Numbered from the stretch's first letter, positions 8,635-17,463 are shown. The stretch is DNA of 40,518 bases from Acinetobacter sp. ANC 4862 (GCF_004336635.1 NZ_SJXH01000031.1:1-40518); one strand, 5' to 3'. Translations and numbers: made by a program. The notes: generated by a model not told the origin, from the sequence alone.

Positions 8635-9636
8635 ATGCAAGACCGTCTCATCAGTGGTTCTGAAAAACCCGAAGATCATTTTGATCGTGCCATTCGCCCG
8701 ACTTCACTGGATGACTATGTTGGTCAGCCGGTGGTACGTGAGCAAATGGAGATCTTTATTGGCGCAGCACGTGGTCGTGGTGAAGCACTCGATCACACTT
8801 TAATTTTTGGTCCACCGGGTTTAGGTAAAACCACCCTGGCCAATATTATCGCGCGAGAAATGGGCGGTAATTTAAAATCAACTTCTGGACCGGTACTGGA
8901 ACGTGCCGGTGATTTGGCAGCCATGCTGACCAATCTGGAAGAAGGTGACGTTTTATTTATTGATGAAATTCACCGTCTTTCACCCGTGATTGAAGAAATT
9001 CTGTATCCGGCAATGGAAGATTACCAACTCGATATCATGATTGGTGAAGGACCCGGTGCACGTTCAATTAAACTGGATTTGCCGCCATTTACTTTAGTGG
9101 CTGCAACGACGCGTGCAGGCTTACTGACCTCTCCACTGCGTGACCGTTTTGGTATTGTGCAGCGTTTAGAGTTTTATTCAGTGGCTGACCTAACTCATAT
9201 TGTGTCACGTTCAGCAAGTTTAATGGATGTTCCCATGACCGATGATGGGGCTAAAGAAATTGCCCGTCGTGCACGGGGTACACCGCGTATTGCCAATCGT
9301 TTACTGCGTCGCGTGCGTGACTATGCTCAAGTCAAAGGCACAGGTGAAGTTAATCAGGATATGGCGCAACGTGCACTGGATATGTTGAAAGTTGATAAAG
9401 ATGGTTTGGACACTTTAGACCGTCGTTATTTAAGCATGTTGTTAGAACGTTTTGATGGTGGCCCTGCCGGTGTGGAAGCTTTGGCTGCCGCAATGGCAGA
9501 AGATTCGGGCACTTTGGAAGATGTGATTGAGCCGTATTTAATTCAGCAAGGTTATACCATGCGTACTGCTCGAGGACGTATTGCCACCAATATGGCGTAT
9601 TTGCAGTTTGGGATGACACCGCCTGAGCCGAAGTGA
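8635..9636 (+). CDS. ruvB: Holliday junction branch migration DNA helicase RuvB
   Basis: Hexameric AAA+ motor that drives branch migration with RuvA. The 333-residue product contains Walker [10 protein letters not shown] (from residue 59), Walker [12 protein letters not shown] (about 105-115), sensor 1 and arginine-finger region [19 protein letters not shown], sensor 2 [18 protein letters not shown], and a C-terminal winged helix with [16 protein letters not shown]. The N-terminal [11 protein letters not shown] is standard. The start ATG at 8635 lies after an AT-rich leader, and the ribosome binding site is weak. Repeat copies lie both upstream and downstream of this gene. No frameshift or missing motif is seen. 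Confidence 0.97.
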   Translation: MQDRLISGSEKPEDHFDRAIRPTSLDDYVGQPVVREQMEIFIGAARGRGEALDHTLIFGPPGLGKTTLANIIAREMGGNLKSTSGPVLERAGDLAAMLTNLEEGDVLFIDEIHRLSPVIEEILYPAMEDYQLDIMIGEGPGARSIKLDLPPFTLVAATTRAGLLTSPLRDRFGIVQRLEFYSVADLTHIVSRSASLMDVPMTDDGAKEIARRARGTPRIANRLLRRVRDYAQVKGTGEVNQDMAQRALDMLKVDKDGLDTLDRRYLSMLLERFDGGPAGVEALAAAMAEDSGTLEDVIEPYLIQQGYTMRTARGRIATNMAYLQFGMTPPEPK

Positions 9637-9707
9637 TAAATGATTTAAAAATAACTTAGGTTCATTAGTATTTCATAGCTTAATTTAAGCAAGCTTTGGA
9701 TACACGA

Positions 9708-9875
9708 GTGTGGCAGGGATGCCACACGTTAGCCATCCCTTGCGCTGCATTTTAAAGCAGTGCTTAAAACTGGCTCAGGATCTTGTGTATGGGTAACAAA
9801 GGCTTTTCTTGCGGACTCAAAATATATTTTGAGATCCTCATTTTGGCTTCTCAAAAGTAAGACCTTGCCTACACA
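9708..9875. repeat. Structured intergenic repeat, copy C (after ruvB)
   Basis: Diverged, longer relative of copies A and B, filling much of the 382-bp gap after ruvB. It has hairpin GTGTGGCA-GGGA-TGCCACAC (9708-9727) and a GCTGC...GCAG arm pair near 9744-9761. A palindrome CTCAAAATATATTTTGAG (9816-9833) is flanked by GGA / TCC. The block ends with TTCTCAAAAGTAA followed by TTGCCTACA, which aligns with the 3' end of the other copies. The first hairpin has the same GGGA loop as copy B's long stem. The rest of the gap is AT-rich and shows no gene. Confidence 0.6.
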
Positions 9876-10018
9876 AATGCATTTCAATTTTATTGAAAAA
9901 TTGTGGCAATGAAATCTTATAATTTATCTAAGCGAATGCTAAAACTTTTTATAAGCACAAAATCAAAGGATATAGCGGCTGTTTGATCAACAAACTAGCA
10001 CCACTAAAAATAAAAGCT

Positions 10019-10600
10019 CTATGATTTGGAAATCACCCTAACCTCTTCCACCAACATCAACTCACACGCACCACCGCCTGTATCCTCACGACTTAAAGAA
10101 CTACGCCACGTCCATCCATCTGAAGACTTCACTTCCACCAACTGCCCTTTTAAATAAATTAAATCATCTTGATCAATTTGAGCCAGTTGTTTAGCGATGG
10201 CTTTGCTTGCAGGAATCAAATGAGTATTGGCACTTTGCGTTTCAATTTCACGTACCGGAATGGGTGGAGCATTTTCATAACGCCAATAATACCAACGGTT
10301 ACTTTGTCGAATCGACAACTGCTGATAGACCTGTGGATCAGCCATTTTGTCCCATCCCAAAGCAAAATCGACAGGGCTAATCTCAGACTCGCGTCCAAAG
10401 TTATAATTTTCTCTAGATAAAACCCGAAACTCTCCAGTATAAGGCTCTAAATTTGTCATGCTATAGCCATTAAACTGATGAATTCCCGCTGTGGTTTGAT
10501 AATCAGCAGCATCTGAAATACCTTTATCCGGTTTCAGCCAATATGACCACAGTGCAAATCCAATGGCGAAAATGATGAGATATTTCAAAAAACGGTTCAT
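10019..10600 (-). CDS. Hypothetical protein with N-terminal membrane anchor
   Basis: Not recognised as a named family. The 193-residue product begins MNRFLKYLIIFAIGFALWSY, a signal-anchor or uncleaved signal sequence (about residues 4-20), and the rest is soluble and probably periplasmic. The C-terminal part (about 140-185) contains YLKGQLVEVKSSDGWTWRSS followed by LSREDTGGGACE. This resembles conserved stretches I have seen in other uncharacterised proteobacterial envelope proteins, but I cannot assign a function. The single Cys near the end is not in a lipobox. The gene stands alone on the minus strand with no partner in operon range. Confidence 0.75.
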   Translation of the reverse strand: MNRFLKYLIIFAIGFALWSYWLKPDKGISDAADYQTTAGIHQFNGYSMTNLEPYTGEFRVLSRENYNFGRESEISPVDFALGWDKMADPQVYQQLSIRQSNRWYYWRYENAPPIPVREIETQSANTHLIPASKAIAKQLAQIDQDDLIYLKGQLVEVKSSDGWTWRSSLSREDTGGGACELMLVEEVRVISKS

Positions 10601-10901
10601 TTTAAACTCGAATATTTACCCGTCATGCAATGCGCCATCCATAGATTGAATCAAATGAAATCGCTAGGCATAGATTCAAAAAGTAAGTGTTATATACAAA
10701 CTTTATAAACTCACTTTCACATGAAATACATAATTTTACAATGTAAAAAAGCGAATAAAGCCCTTTGAGAACAAACATTAATACTTAATATACTTTTAAA
10801 GTATAAACAAATACTTAGAGGGTTTTGGTCGAATTTAGATCTGTATGCAATCCTAGAGAGTCACTTTAACTATTTCAAACTCTTCAGGATTTTCCCAAGA
10901 T
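10601..10901. other. AT-rich divergent intergenic region with palindrome
   Basis: This 301-bp gap separates two divergent genes and shows no open frame worth calling. The one visible structure is TATACTTT-T-AAAGTATA at 10789-10805, about 97 bp before the amidohydrolase start, with two nearby AATACTTA direct repeats (10780-10787 and 10810-10817). It has the size of an operator, but no regulator is identified. Confidence 0.35.
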
Positions 10902-12257
10902 ATGAACATGTACAAGCAGATCTCCCTTTGTCTTCCCCTTGTCCTTTGCAGCCAACTCAGCTTTGCAGACTGGATTGATGATTCCGTTAAAAATGTAGAA
11001 GCGCATACCATTAAGCTTCGACAACATATTCATCAACACCCTGAACTTGGAAATATGGAATTCAAAACTTCTGAGCTGGTACAAAAAGAGTTGAAATCTT
11101 ATGGCATTGAAGTGCGTAAAGGCTATGCCAAAACCGGTGTAATTGGTGTACTTAAAGGGGCTAAACCTGGTCCAGTGATGGCATTGCGTGCCGATATGGA
11201 TGCCCTGCCGATTGAAGAAAAAACTGGACTCCCTTATGCCAGTAAAGCCAAAGCCATTTATCAAGGGGCAGAAACTCACGTGATGCACGGCTGTGGTCAC
11301 GATGCCCATACCGCAATGCTACTGGGTGCCGCCAAAGCCTTAGCAGCGAATAAAGATAAAATTGCCGGTACTGTGATATTTGTATTCCAACCGGCTGAAG
11401 AAGGCGGTGCCGATATTGATAACTTTACCCAAGGTCATTTAATCGGTTCACGTAAAATGATTGCCGATGGTGCATTGAACAATCCAAAACCGGAAGTGAT
11501 TTTCGGTATGCACGTGATGGCAGGCATGCCAAGTGGCAATATCTTGTATAAAGATGGCGCGATTCTGAACAGTGCCGACCACTTACGCATTCAAGTGAAT
11601 GGTAAACAGGTGCATGGCTCTATGCCTTGGCTCGGTCGTGATCCAATTTATGCGTCTTCGCAAATGATCAATAACATGCAAAGTTTAGTCAGTCGTAATG
11701 CAGATTTAACCAAAGGCATGGGCGTAGTCAGTATTGGCAGTATCCGCGGTGGAACAACAGGTAATGTCATCCCTGATCAGGTAAATATGGTCGGCACCAT
11801 TCGCTCTAACAGTGAAGATGTGCGTCAAGGCATTTTAAAAACTTTACCGAAAATGGTCGAACATAATGCTATAGCCAATGATGTCACTGCAAAAGTGGAA
11901 ATTGCGCCATATGCGCCGGTAACCACCAATGACAAAACCTTAACCAAGCTGATGCAACCTACACTTGCCCAAGTGAATGGCGAAGATAAACTGCATGTGC
12001 TGGACAACAATGCCAGTGCAAGTGAAGACTTTGCCTATTATGGTCAGCTGATGCCATCTTTATTTGTCTTTGTGGGCGCAACACCTGCCGATCAAGACAT
12101 GGCGAAAGCCGCACCTAACCATAACCCGTTATTTATCGTCGATAATGCAACTTTAAAAACCGGGGTAGAAAGCCATGTACGCTTCATCCTGGATTATCCA
12201 AAAGTCGCCGAACAGGTACAGACTGACTGGAAAAAGATGCAAGCTGCAAAAAAATAA
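10902..12257 (+). CDS. Exported M20-family amidohydrolase (hippurate hydrolase/N-acyl-amino-acid deacylase type)
   Basis: Zinc hydrolase of the M20D amidohydrolase group, likely cleaving an N-acyl amino acid or similar amide in the periplasm. An N-terminal signal peptide is clear (MNMYKQISLCLPLVLCSQLSFA, cleavage near residue 22). The catalytic domain starts with RQHIHQHPELGNMEFKT. Metal and catalytic residues lie in HGCGHDAHTAM (Cys131, His133, Asp134) and VFQPAEEGG (Glu166-Glu167), followed by the dimerisation domain (NSADHLRIQVNGKQVHGSMP). NNASASEDFAYY carries the C-terminal metal-site region. The first ATG is two codons before a second one (10908), and either would work. A secreted form is less common than the cytosolic members. 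The gene is alone and ends in a strong terminator. Confidence 0.88.
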   Translation: MNMYKQISLCLPLVLCSQLSFADWIDDSVKNVEAHTIKLRQHIHQHPELGNMEFKTSELVQKELKSYGIEVRKGYAKTGVIGVLKGAKPGPVMALRADMDALPIEEKTGLPYASKAKAIYQGAETHVMHGCGHDAHTAMLLGAAKALAANKDKIAGTVIFVFQPAEEGGADIDNFTQGHLIGSRKMIADGALNNPKPEVIFGMHVMAGMPSGNILYKDGAILNSADHLRIQVNGKQVHGSMPWLGRDPIYASSQMINNMQSLVSRNADLTKGMGVVSIGSIRGGTTGNVIPDQVNMVGTIRSNSEDVRQGILKTLPKMVEHNAIANDVTAKVEIAPYAPVTTNDKTLTKLMQPTLAQVNGEDKLHVLDNNASASEDFAYYGQLMPSLFVFVGATPADQDMAKAAPNHNPLFIVDNATLKTGVESHVRFILDYPKVAEQVQTDWKKMQAAKK

Positions 12258-12271
12258 AGTCCATTTTTTTT

Positions 12272-12304
12272 AAAAGTGAGCATCCTTTGCTCACTTTTTT
12301 TATA
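12272..12304 (+). terminator. Rho-independent terminator after the M20 amidohydrolase
   Basis: Stem GTGAGC (12276-12281) / GCTCAC (12289-12294), extended by A/T pairs, followed by a T-run, 19 nt after the stop codon. Confidence 0.88.
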
Positions 12305-12502
12305 TCTAAAGGTTGTGTTGATTGAATACAGAATAGATCTCATTTGAAACCTTGTGCCATTGGACTAAAAACTCAAACTGCTAAACTTCAATGCGTTACA
12401 CAGCTTGACTCTTAGCGAAAAAAACGTCATTTTTACAGATTTTTTAACTCGCTAAAAGTACAACTAAAACCATAAAACCGAATTGAAAAATGGGACACAA
12501 TC

Positions 12503-12913
12503 ATGGCGAATAAATTCGAGTTCAACATTCGTGTATATATTGAAGACACTGACGCAGGTGGCATTGTCTATCATGCAAACCATATTCGTTTTATGGAACG
12601 TACCCGTACCGAATGGTTACGTGCGGCAGGTGTTGACCACTACTGGCACCAAAAAGATTATCACTTTGTAGTACATAAAATAAATGTGAAATATTCACGT
12701 CCAATCCTGATGGATGACCTCATTACCGTGACTGCGAGTGTTGTTTCATGTAAAGCAACATCTTTTGTATTGCAACAAAATATTTATCGTGGTGAAATCA
12801 TGCTTGCATCTGGCGAAGTCGAATTGGCATGTATTAGTGTAGACGGCATGCGTCCAACACGGCTTCCTGAGGAAATCCGTAATCTAATTCTAAAAGAGTT
12901 AGGACAAGACTAA
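12503..12913 (+). CDS. ybgC: Tol-Pal-associated acyl-CoA thioesterase YbgC
   Basis: Hotdog-fold acyl-CoA thioesterase that stands first in many tol-pal clusters; it may link the complex to phospholipid synthesis, though its role there is unsettled. The 136-residue chain has the family signature VYIEDTDAGGIVYHANHIRF, with catalytic Asp17 matching the Asp18 I recall for E. coli YbgC, followed by MERTRTEWLR. GGGA lies about 7 nt before the ATG. tolQ begins 24 nt downstream, so ybgC, tolQ, tolR and tolA are probably co-transcribed. About 200 bp of AT-rich DNA upstream presumably holds the promoter, but no clear -35/-10 pair was found. Confidence 0.94.
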   Translation: MANKFEFNIRVYIEDTDAGGIVYHANHIRFMERTRTEWLRAAGVDHYWHQKDYHFVVHKINVKYSRPILMDDLITVTASVVSCKATSFVLQQNIYRGEIMLASGEVELACISVDGMRPTRLPEEIRNLILKELGQD

Positions 12914-12937
12914 AAAATTTATTGGCACATTGTAACT

Positions 12938-13636
12938 ATGGCAACACAACTAGAATCATCTTTACACATATCAGATCTTATTTTACAAGCAAGTCCCATC
13001 GTTCAACTGGTAATGCTCGTGCTCCTGCTAGCATCTTTATACAGTTGGTATCTGATTGCCAAGTTACATATGAGTTATAAAAAAGCCCAGGCTGAAGATG
13101 AACATTTTCAAAAAATCTTCTGGTCTGGCGCTGAACTTAATACCCTATACAACAACGCGCAACTGAATTCCAAACGCACCGGTTTGGAAGATATCTTCTA
13201 TCAAGGCATTGGCGAGTTTTTTAAACTCAAAAAATTCCAGGCAACCACACAACAAACTGTTGAAGGCACAGAACGTATTTTGCGTGTCGGTTTAAGCCGT
13301 GACCAAGGTCTGCTTGAACAAGGCTTGGGCGCACTTGCCAGCATTGGTTCTGTTGCACCTTATATCGGTCTGTTCGGTACGGTTTGGGGCATTATGAATG
13401 CCTTTATTGGTCTGGCGGATGTCGATCAAGTCACTTTGGCAACCGTTGCTCCGGGTATTGCCGAAGCCCTCATTGCAACAGCGATTGGTCTTTTTGCTGC
13501 AATTCCAGCAGTATTGGCCTTTAACCATTACACCGCTAAAGGTGAAACAGTCTATTCAGACCGTGCATTATTTGCTGAAGAAATGGTGGCGCTATTACAA
13601 CGTCAAACTGTGAGTTCTGCACAGGAAAATGACTAA
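12938..13636 (+). CDS. tolQ: Tol-Pal system protein TolQ
   Basis: Inner-membrane proton-channel subunit of the TolQ-TolR motor (MotA/TolQ/ExbB family), used in outer-membrane constriction at division. The 232-residue product has three membrane helices: one near residues 17-40, and two in the C-terminal half around [20 protein letters not shown] and [20 protein letters not shown]. These are the conserved channel-lining segments. The large cytoplasmic loop between the first and second helices is normal for the family. The stop codon shares one base with the tolR start (TAATG at 13634-13638), which suggests translational coupling. Confidence 0.96.
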   Translation: MATQLESSLHISDLILQASPIVQLVMLVLLLASLYSWYLIAKLHMSYKKAQAEDEHFQKIFWSGAELNTLYNNAQLNSKRTGLEDIFYQGIGEFFKLKKFQATTQQTVEGTERILRVGLSRDQGLLEQGLGALASIGSVAPYIGLFGTVWGIMNAFIGLADVDQVTLATVAPGIAEALIATAIGLFAAIPAVLAFNHYTAKGETVYSDRALFAEEMVALLQRQTVSSAQEND

Positions 13637-14085
13637 TGGCAATTCAGCGTTCTGGACGCTTTGAGCGTGTCAAAAAACCACTAAAAAGTGAGATGAATGT
13701 CGTCCCTTATATTGACGTCATGTTGGTACTTTTGGTGATTTTTATGGTCACAGCACCTATGATCACCAGCGGGATTAAAGTCGATTTACCTCAAGCCAAT
13801 GGTAATCCCATCGAATCTAAAGATGCACCGACAATCGTGACGCTGGATCAGGATGGTCTTTATTATTTGGAATACAAAAACCAAAAAACCGGCCCTGTTG
13901 ATCTGGCTCAGTTGACGAGTCTTTTAGTTGAGGCACAAACCCAAGCCAAAAATGATAACAAGGAAATGAATGTTGTCATTAATGGTGCTACCACACGTCC
14001 TTATGGAGATGTCATGGCTTTAATGTCGAGTCTTCAAGATGCTGGTTTAACCCAAGTTAGTCTGCTAACCAAGCCTCTAGAATAA
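13636..14085 (+). CDS. tolR: Tol-Pal system protein TolR
   Basis: ExbD/TolR-family subunit: one N-terminal membrane helix and a periplasmic domain. It works with TolQ to turn the proton gradient into movement of TolA. The short cytoplasmic part is followed by NVVPYIDVMLVLLVIFMVTA, where Asp27 is the membrane aspartate equivalent to E. coli TolR Asp23. SGIKVDLPQA then starts the periplasmic domain. Length (149 aa) is normal. Its start overlaps the tolQ stop and tolA begins 3 nt after its own stop. Confidence 0.96.
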   Translation: MAIQRSGRFERVKKPLKSEMNVVPYIDVMLVLLVIFMVTAPMITSGIKVDLPQANGNPIESKDAPTIVTLDQDGLYYLEYKNQKTGPVDLAQLTSLLVEAQTQAKNDNKEMNVVINGATTRPYGDVMALMSSLQDAGLTQVSLLTKPLE

Positions 14086-14088
14086 AGT

Positions 14089-15354
14089 ATGAAAGATTTG
14101 AAAAAGCCACAATCCAAAGAAAAAACAATTGCGCTTGGATTTACCCTCGGAATCCATGCTGTGGCAATGACTGGCTTACTTTTTTTGGGCATGAGTAAAC
14201 CGGTCGAGCCACCTAAACAAATTAAAATGGTTTTGGTCACGCCTGAGGACTTGCTCCCACCCGATCCTGTACCTTTAGAACAGACAGACTCGTCTGAAAC
14301 AGCACATGAAAAAGTGGCAGAACAAGTTCAACAAACGGCAAAACCGAGTATTGAACCTGCTCCAGTGATTCCCGTTACCCAGCCTACTCCTCCTACTCCA
14401 GCACCAGCACCAGCACCAGCAAAGCCTGATGTAAATAAAGCCGCACAGGAAACCAAGGCTGCAGCGGAAGCTCTGAAAAAAGCTGACCAACAAGCTGCCG
14501 AACAGGCAAAGGCAGCTGAAGCCAATAAACTAAAAGCTCAAGCCAAGGCAAAAGCAGAGACTGCTGAAAAAGCACGAGCGGATGCCGCTGCAAAAGCTAA
14601 ATCTGACGCTGCTGAAAAAATGAAAGCAAATGCTGCAGCGAAGGCCAAAGCCGACGCTGCAAATAAAGCCAAAGCAGATGCAGTGAATAAAGCCAAAGTG
14701 GATGCAGCAAATAAAGCCAAAGCGGATGCAGCAAATAAAGCCAAAGCCGATGCAGCAAATAAAGCCAAAGCGGATGCAGCAAATAAAGCCAAAGCCGATG
14801 CAGCAAATAAAGCCAAAGCCGATGCAGCAAATAAAGCCAAAGCCGATGCAGCAAATAAAGCCAAAGCCGATGCAGCAAATAAAGCCAAAGCCGATGCAGC
14901 AAATAAAGCTAAAGCGGATGCAGCGAATAAAGCTAAAGCGGATGCAGCGAATAAAGCCAAAGCCGATGCAGCAAATAAAGCCAAAGCTGATGCAGAAGCG
15001 CGTGAACGTGCTGCTGAAGAAGCCAAAGCATCATCTGCTAAACAAGCCGCAGAAGAAGCCGCGACTAAAAAAGCGGAAGCAAAGAAAATTGCCTCAACTG
15101 CAAAACGTGATTTTGAAAATAAAGTCAGACGTGCGTGGGATATTCCGAGCGGTTCATCTGGTCAAAAAGCCACTGCTCGTGTGACTTTAAGTGATAGTGG
15201 AGCAGTTCAATCGGTCATCGTCAGTTCAAGTGATCCGGACATGAAAGCAAGTGTGGAAGCCGCTGTACGTGCAGCAGCGCCTTACCCAATGCCTTCCGAT
15301 CCAGATGCACGACGTGAAGCAAGAACCTTTACTTCAAGCTTTACTGCGAAATAA
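14089..15354 (+). CDS. tolA: Cell envelope integrity protein TolA with expanded helical repeat
   Basis: Spans the periplasm from the inner membrane to TolB and Pal. Domain I is a single helix (about residues 13-35); Thr19 and His23 occupy the places of the Ser and His of the SHLS motif that contacts TolQ-TolR. A Pro/Ala-rich stretch follows (about 85-120), then domain II, a very long Ala/Lys helix (about 120-345). Domain II contains 14 near-identical octads (ANKAKADA). Domain III, the C-terminal globular part, is visible from about residue 345 (DFENKVRRAWDIPSGSSGQ to the end), with TARVTLSDSGAVQSVIVSSS. The protein is intact. A perfect terminator follows, so tolB is likely transcribed separately. 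The internal repeat should make allele length vary between strains. Confidence 0.93.
   Translation: MKDLKKPQSKEKTIALGFTLGIHAVAMTGLLFLGMSKPVEPPKQIKMVLVTPEDLLPPDPVPLEQTDSSETAHEKVAEQVQQTAKPSIEPAPVIPVTQPTPPTPAPAPAPAKPDVNKAAQETKAAAEALKKADQQAAEQAKAAEANKLKAQAKAKAETAEKARADAAAKAKSDAAEKMKANAAAKAKADAANKAKADAVNKAKVDAANKAKADAANKAKADAANKAKADAANKAKADAANKAKADAANKAKADAANKAKADAANKAKADAANKAKADAANKAKADAANKAKADAANKAKADAEARERAAEEAKASSAKQAAEEAATKKAEAKKIASTAKRDFENKVRRAWDIPSGSSGQKATARVTLSDSGAVQSVIVSSSDPDMKASVEAAVRAAAPYPMPSDPDARREARTFTSSFTAK
14662..14997 (+). repeat. Tandem 24-bp repeat inside tolA (14 units)
   Basis: Units of 24 bp with consensus AATAAAGCCAAAGCCGATGC plus AGCA run in phase from 14662 to 14997. The first and last unit starts (14662 and 14974) are exactly 13 x 24 apart. 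Each unit codes for eight residues (NKAKADAA register) and preserves the reading frame. Units vary mainly at third positions (GCC/GCT/GCG, AAA fixed), with two replacement variants near the 5' end (GTG for GCA). The region is prone to slippage and to misassembly with short reads. It is coding DNA, not CRISPR. Confidence 0.95.
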
Positions 15355-15358
15355 AATA

Positions 15359-15393
15359 AAAAGCCACATCAATTTAATTGATGTGGCTTTTTT
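15359..15393 (+). terminator. Rho-independent terminator between tolA and tolB
   Basis: Near-perfect 14-bp inverted repeat AAGCCACATCAATT / AATTGATGTGGCTT followed by TTTTT, starting 5 nt after the tolA stop. It separates ybgC-tolQRA from tolB-pal. Confidence 0.9.
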
Positions 15394-15558
15394 GGGCGTT
15401 TAAACCCCAATTTCACTAAAAATAGATAATATTTTATTCACTTTTCACAGTCTTATAACAGTTTAGTCATCATGATGTACTTCCAATAAAGCAAAATCAT
15501 GCCATTATGTGACACACCCGAATTCACAATAATTTACATTTTTTAGAGTACGTAGCGG

Positions 15559-16845
15559 ATGATGGAAATGACGCGTAAACATCTACTTTGCCTAACCATT
15601 TTGACAGCTTTAAGTCCTGTTTTAGCGACACAGTCTTATGCACAACTGCATTTAGAAATCGCTAAAGCACCAGAAGAAGCACCGAAGATTGCGATTATTC
15701 CGTTTAATAATGATCAAAGCATTTATCCGATTGTCGAAAATGACTTAAACCGTTCAGGCAAATTTTCCAGTGCTTCAAAAAACCTACCTGCAACAGCGAG
15801 TATGAATAGCCCAAATACAGAGGCATGGAAATCTGCAGGTGTTCCCTATGTGGTTACAGGTACAGTAAAAACAACAGAAAACGGCGCGTATGAAGTTCAT
15901 TATCAACTCTATGATATTGAAAAACAGCAGTATTTATTAAATGAATTACTGACTGTTCCTGCTTCGCGCATTCGTCAAGCGGGTCACATGATTAGTGATG
16001 CAATTTATCAGGCATTGACCGGTATTGCAGGTGACTTTAGCGGACGCATTGCCTATGTACTGCGTAATCCGGCGACTCCTGAACAGCGTTATACTTTACA
16101 AATTGCAGATACAGATGGCGAACAGCCAAAAACCATTCTCACCTCTCGTGATCCAATTTTATCCCCTGCTTGGACACCGGATGCGAAAAAAATTGCCTAC
16201 GTTTCATTTGAAACCAAACGCCCTGCAATTTATGTACAAAACTTGGCTACAGGTCAACGTGAAAAATTAGCGAGCTTCCGTGGTTTAAACGGTGCACCAA
16301 GCTTCTCGCCTGATGGTAAAAGTATGTTGTTTACTGCATCTCTGCATGGCAACCCTGAAATCTATCAAATGAATCTGGAAACACGCCAGTTACAACGTAT
16401 GACCAATGACAGTGCCATTGATACAGAAGCCCGTTATGCCCCAGACGGTAAATCCTTTATTTTCACCTCTGATCGAGGCGGTTCACCACAAATTTATACT
16501 TATAACTTTGAAAATACTTCAAGTAAGCGCCTGACGTTCCGGGGGGCATTTAATGCACGTGGCACATTAAGTGCAGATGGTAAAAAAATCGCTTTAGTCC
16601 ATCGTCCAAGTGGCAGCAATTACAAAGTGGCTATTCAGGACATCAATACCGGCATTACCAATATTCTGACCCCCACCAGTTTGGATGAATCACCAAGTTT
16701 CTCGCCAAATGGGCAAATGGTGGTCTATGCAACACGTGAAGGGAATCGTGGTTTATTGTCCATCATGTCCCTTGATGGTCGTTTCCGCATGAATTTACCG
16801 AGTGAACAAGGCGAGGTTCGCGAACCTGCTTGGGCACCTAAATAA
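15559..16845 (+). CDS. tolB: Tol-Pal system beta-propeller protein TolB
   Basis: Periplasmic protein that links Pal to TolA. A signal peptide is evident (MTRKHLLCLTILTALSPVLA, then TQSYAQ; cleavage after SYA or AQ). After an N-terminal alpha/beta domain (about 30-165, KIAIIPFNNDQ through FSGRIAYVLRN) come WD40-like beta-propeller repeats. These are seen as recurring DPILSPAWTPDAKKIAYVS, GAPSFSPDGKSMLFT, ARYAPDGKSFIFTSDRGG and SPSFSPNGQMVVYAT segments. Length is typical. The start could be the first ATG (15559), the next (15562) or that at 15568 (MTRKH); all give the same mature protein. It has its own upstream gap of 204 bp after the tolA terminator, so an independent promoter is inferred. 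Confidence 0.95.
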   Translation: MMEMTRKHLLCLTILTALSPVLATQSYAQLHLEIAKAPEEAPKIAIIPFNNDQSIYPIVENDLNRSGKFSSASKNLPATASMNSPNTEAWKSAGVPYVVTGTVKTTENGAYEVHYQLYDIEKQQYLLNELLTVPASRIRQAGHMISDAIYQALTGIAGDFSGRIAYVLRNPATPEQRYTLQIADTDGEQPKTILTSRDPILSPAWTPDAKKIAYVSFETKRPAIYVQNLATGQREKLASFRGLNGAPSFSPDGKSMLFTASLHGNPEIYQMNLETRQLQRMTNDSAIDTEARYAPDGKSFIFTSDRGGSPQIYTYNFENTSSKRLTFRGAFNARGTLSADGKKIALVHRPSGSNYKVAIQDINTGITNILTPTSLDESPSFSPNGQMVVYATREGNRGLLSIMSLDGRFRMNLPSEQGEVREPAWAPK

Positions 16846-16883
16846 CAATTTAAGTTAAAGCAATGATGATCATGGAGATAAAG

Positions 16884-17453
16884 ATGAATGCAATTAAATT
16901 ATTGGTCCTTCCTGTTCTTGCAACAGCATTAGTGATGACTGGTTGTGCCAGCCGTAAACCTGCTGCTGAAATTCAAGCAGGTCAAAATCCAACTGAAGCA
17001 AGTACAGTAAGTACTGAGGGCTTAAGTGAAGATGCGGCTCTAAATGCGCAAAACCTGGCAGGTGCTTCTTCAAAAGGTGTAACTGCAGCAAATAAAGCAT
17101 TCTTGGCAAAACGTGTGGTTCACTTTGACTATGACAGCAGCGATCTTTCTAATGAAGACTATCAAACCCTGCAAGCACATGCACAATTCCTTGTTGCCAA
17201 TGCAAATTCGAAAGTGGCTTTAACCGGTCATACCGATGAACGTGGTACACGTGAATACAACATGGCTTTGGGTGAACGTCGTGCTAAAGCGGTAGAAAGC
17301 TTCCTGATCACCAATGGCGTTGCTGCAACACAATTGGAAGCAGTGAGCTATGGTAAAGAAATGCCAATTAATGCAGGTCATGATGAAAATGCATGGAAAG
17401 AAAACCGCCGCGTAGAACTGAACTACGAAGCTGTTCCACCATTATTAAAATAA
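16884..17453 (+). CDS. pal: Peptidoglycan-associated lipoprotein Pal
   Basis: Outer-membrane lipoprotein that binds peptidoglycan and TolB. The start at 16884 (MNAIKLLVLPVLATALVMTG) is preferred over an upstream frame opening at 16863, because GGAG stands 6 nt before it and it gives a normal lipoprotein signal. The lipobox is MTGC with Cys21 as the acylated residue; Ala at +2 predicts Lol sorting to the outer membrane. A linker of low complexity (to about residue 70) precedes the OmpA-like domain. That domain has HFDYDSSDLSNEDY and the peptidoglycan-binding signature TGHTDERGTREYNMALGERR, ending in NRRVELNYE. Length is 189 aa. No cpoB (ybgF) follows; a terminator and a convergent gene come next. 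Confidence 0.96.
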   Translation: MNAIKLLVLPVLATALVMTGCASRKPAAEIQAGQNPTEASTVSTEGLSEDAALNAQNLAGASSKGVTAANKAFLAKRVVHFDYDSSDLSNEDYQTLQAHAQFLVANANSKVALTGHTDERGTREYNMALGERRAKAVESFLITNGVAATQLEAVSYGKEMPINAGHDENAWKENRRVELNYEAVPPLLK

Positions 17454-17463
17454 TGGCTTGAAT

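Noticed and set aside
12305..12502. Possible sigma-70 promoter (TTGACT) upstream of ybgC
   Set aside because: No acceptable -10 hexamer at 16-18 bp was found, so a promoter here is assumed but not called.
14662..14997. Possible CRISPR array
   Set aside because: The 24-bp units are directly adjacent with no unique spacers and encode TolA octads in frame.
14538..15026. 162-residue Ala/Leu/Phe-rich open frame on the minus strand, plus parallel frames in the same place
   Set aside because: They are read-outs of the tolA repeat in other frames (ASALALFA-type repeats). They have no ribosome binding site and only exist because the repeat is in phase on all frames.
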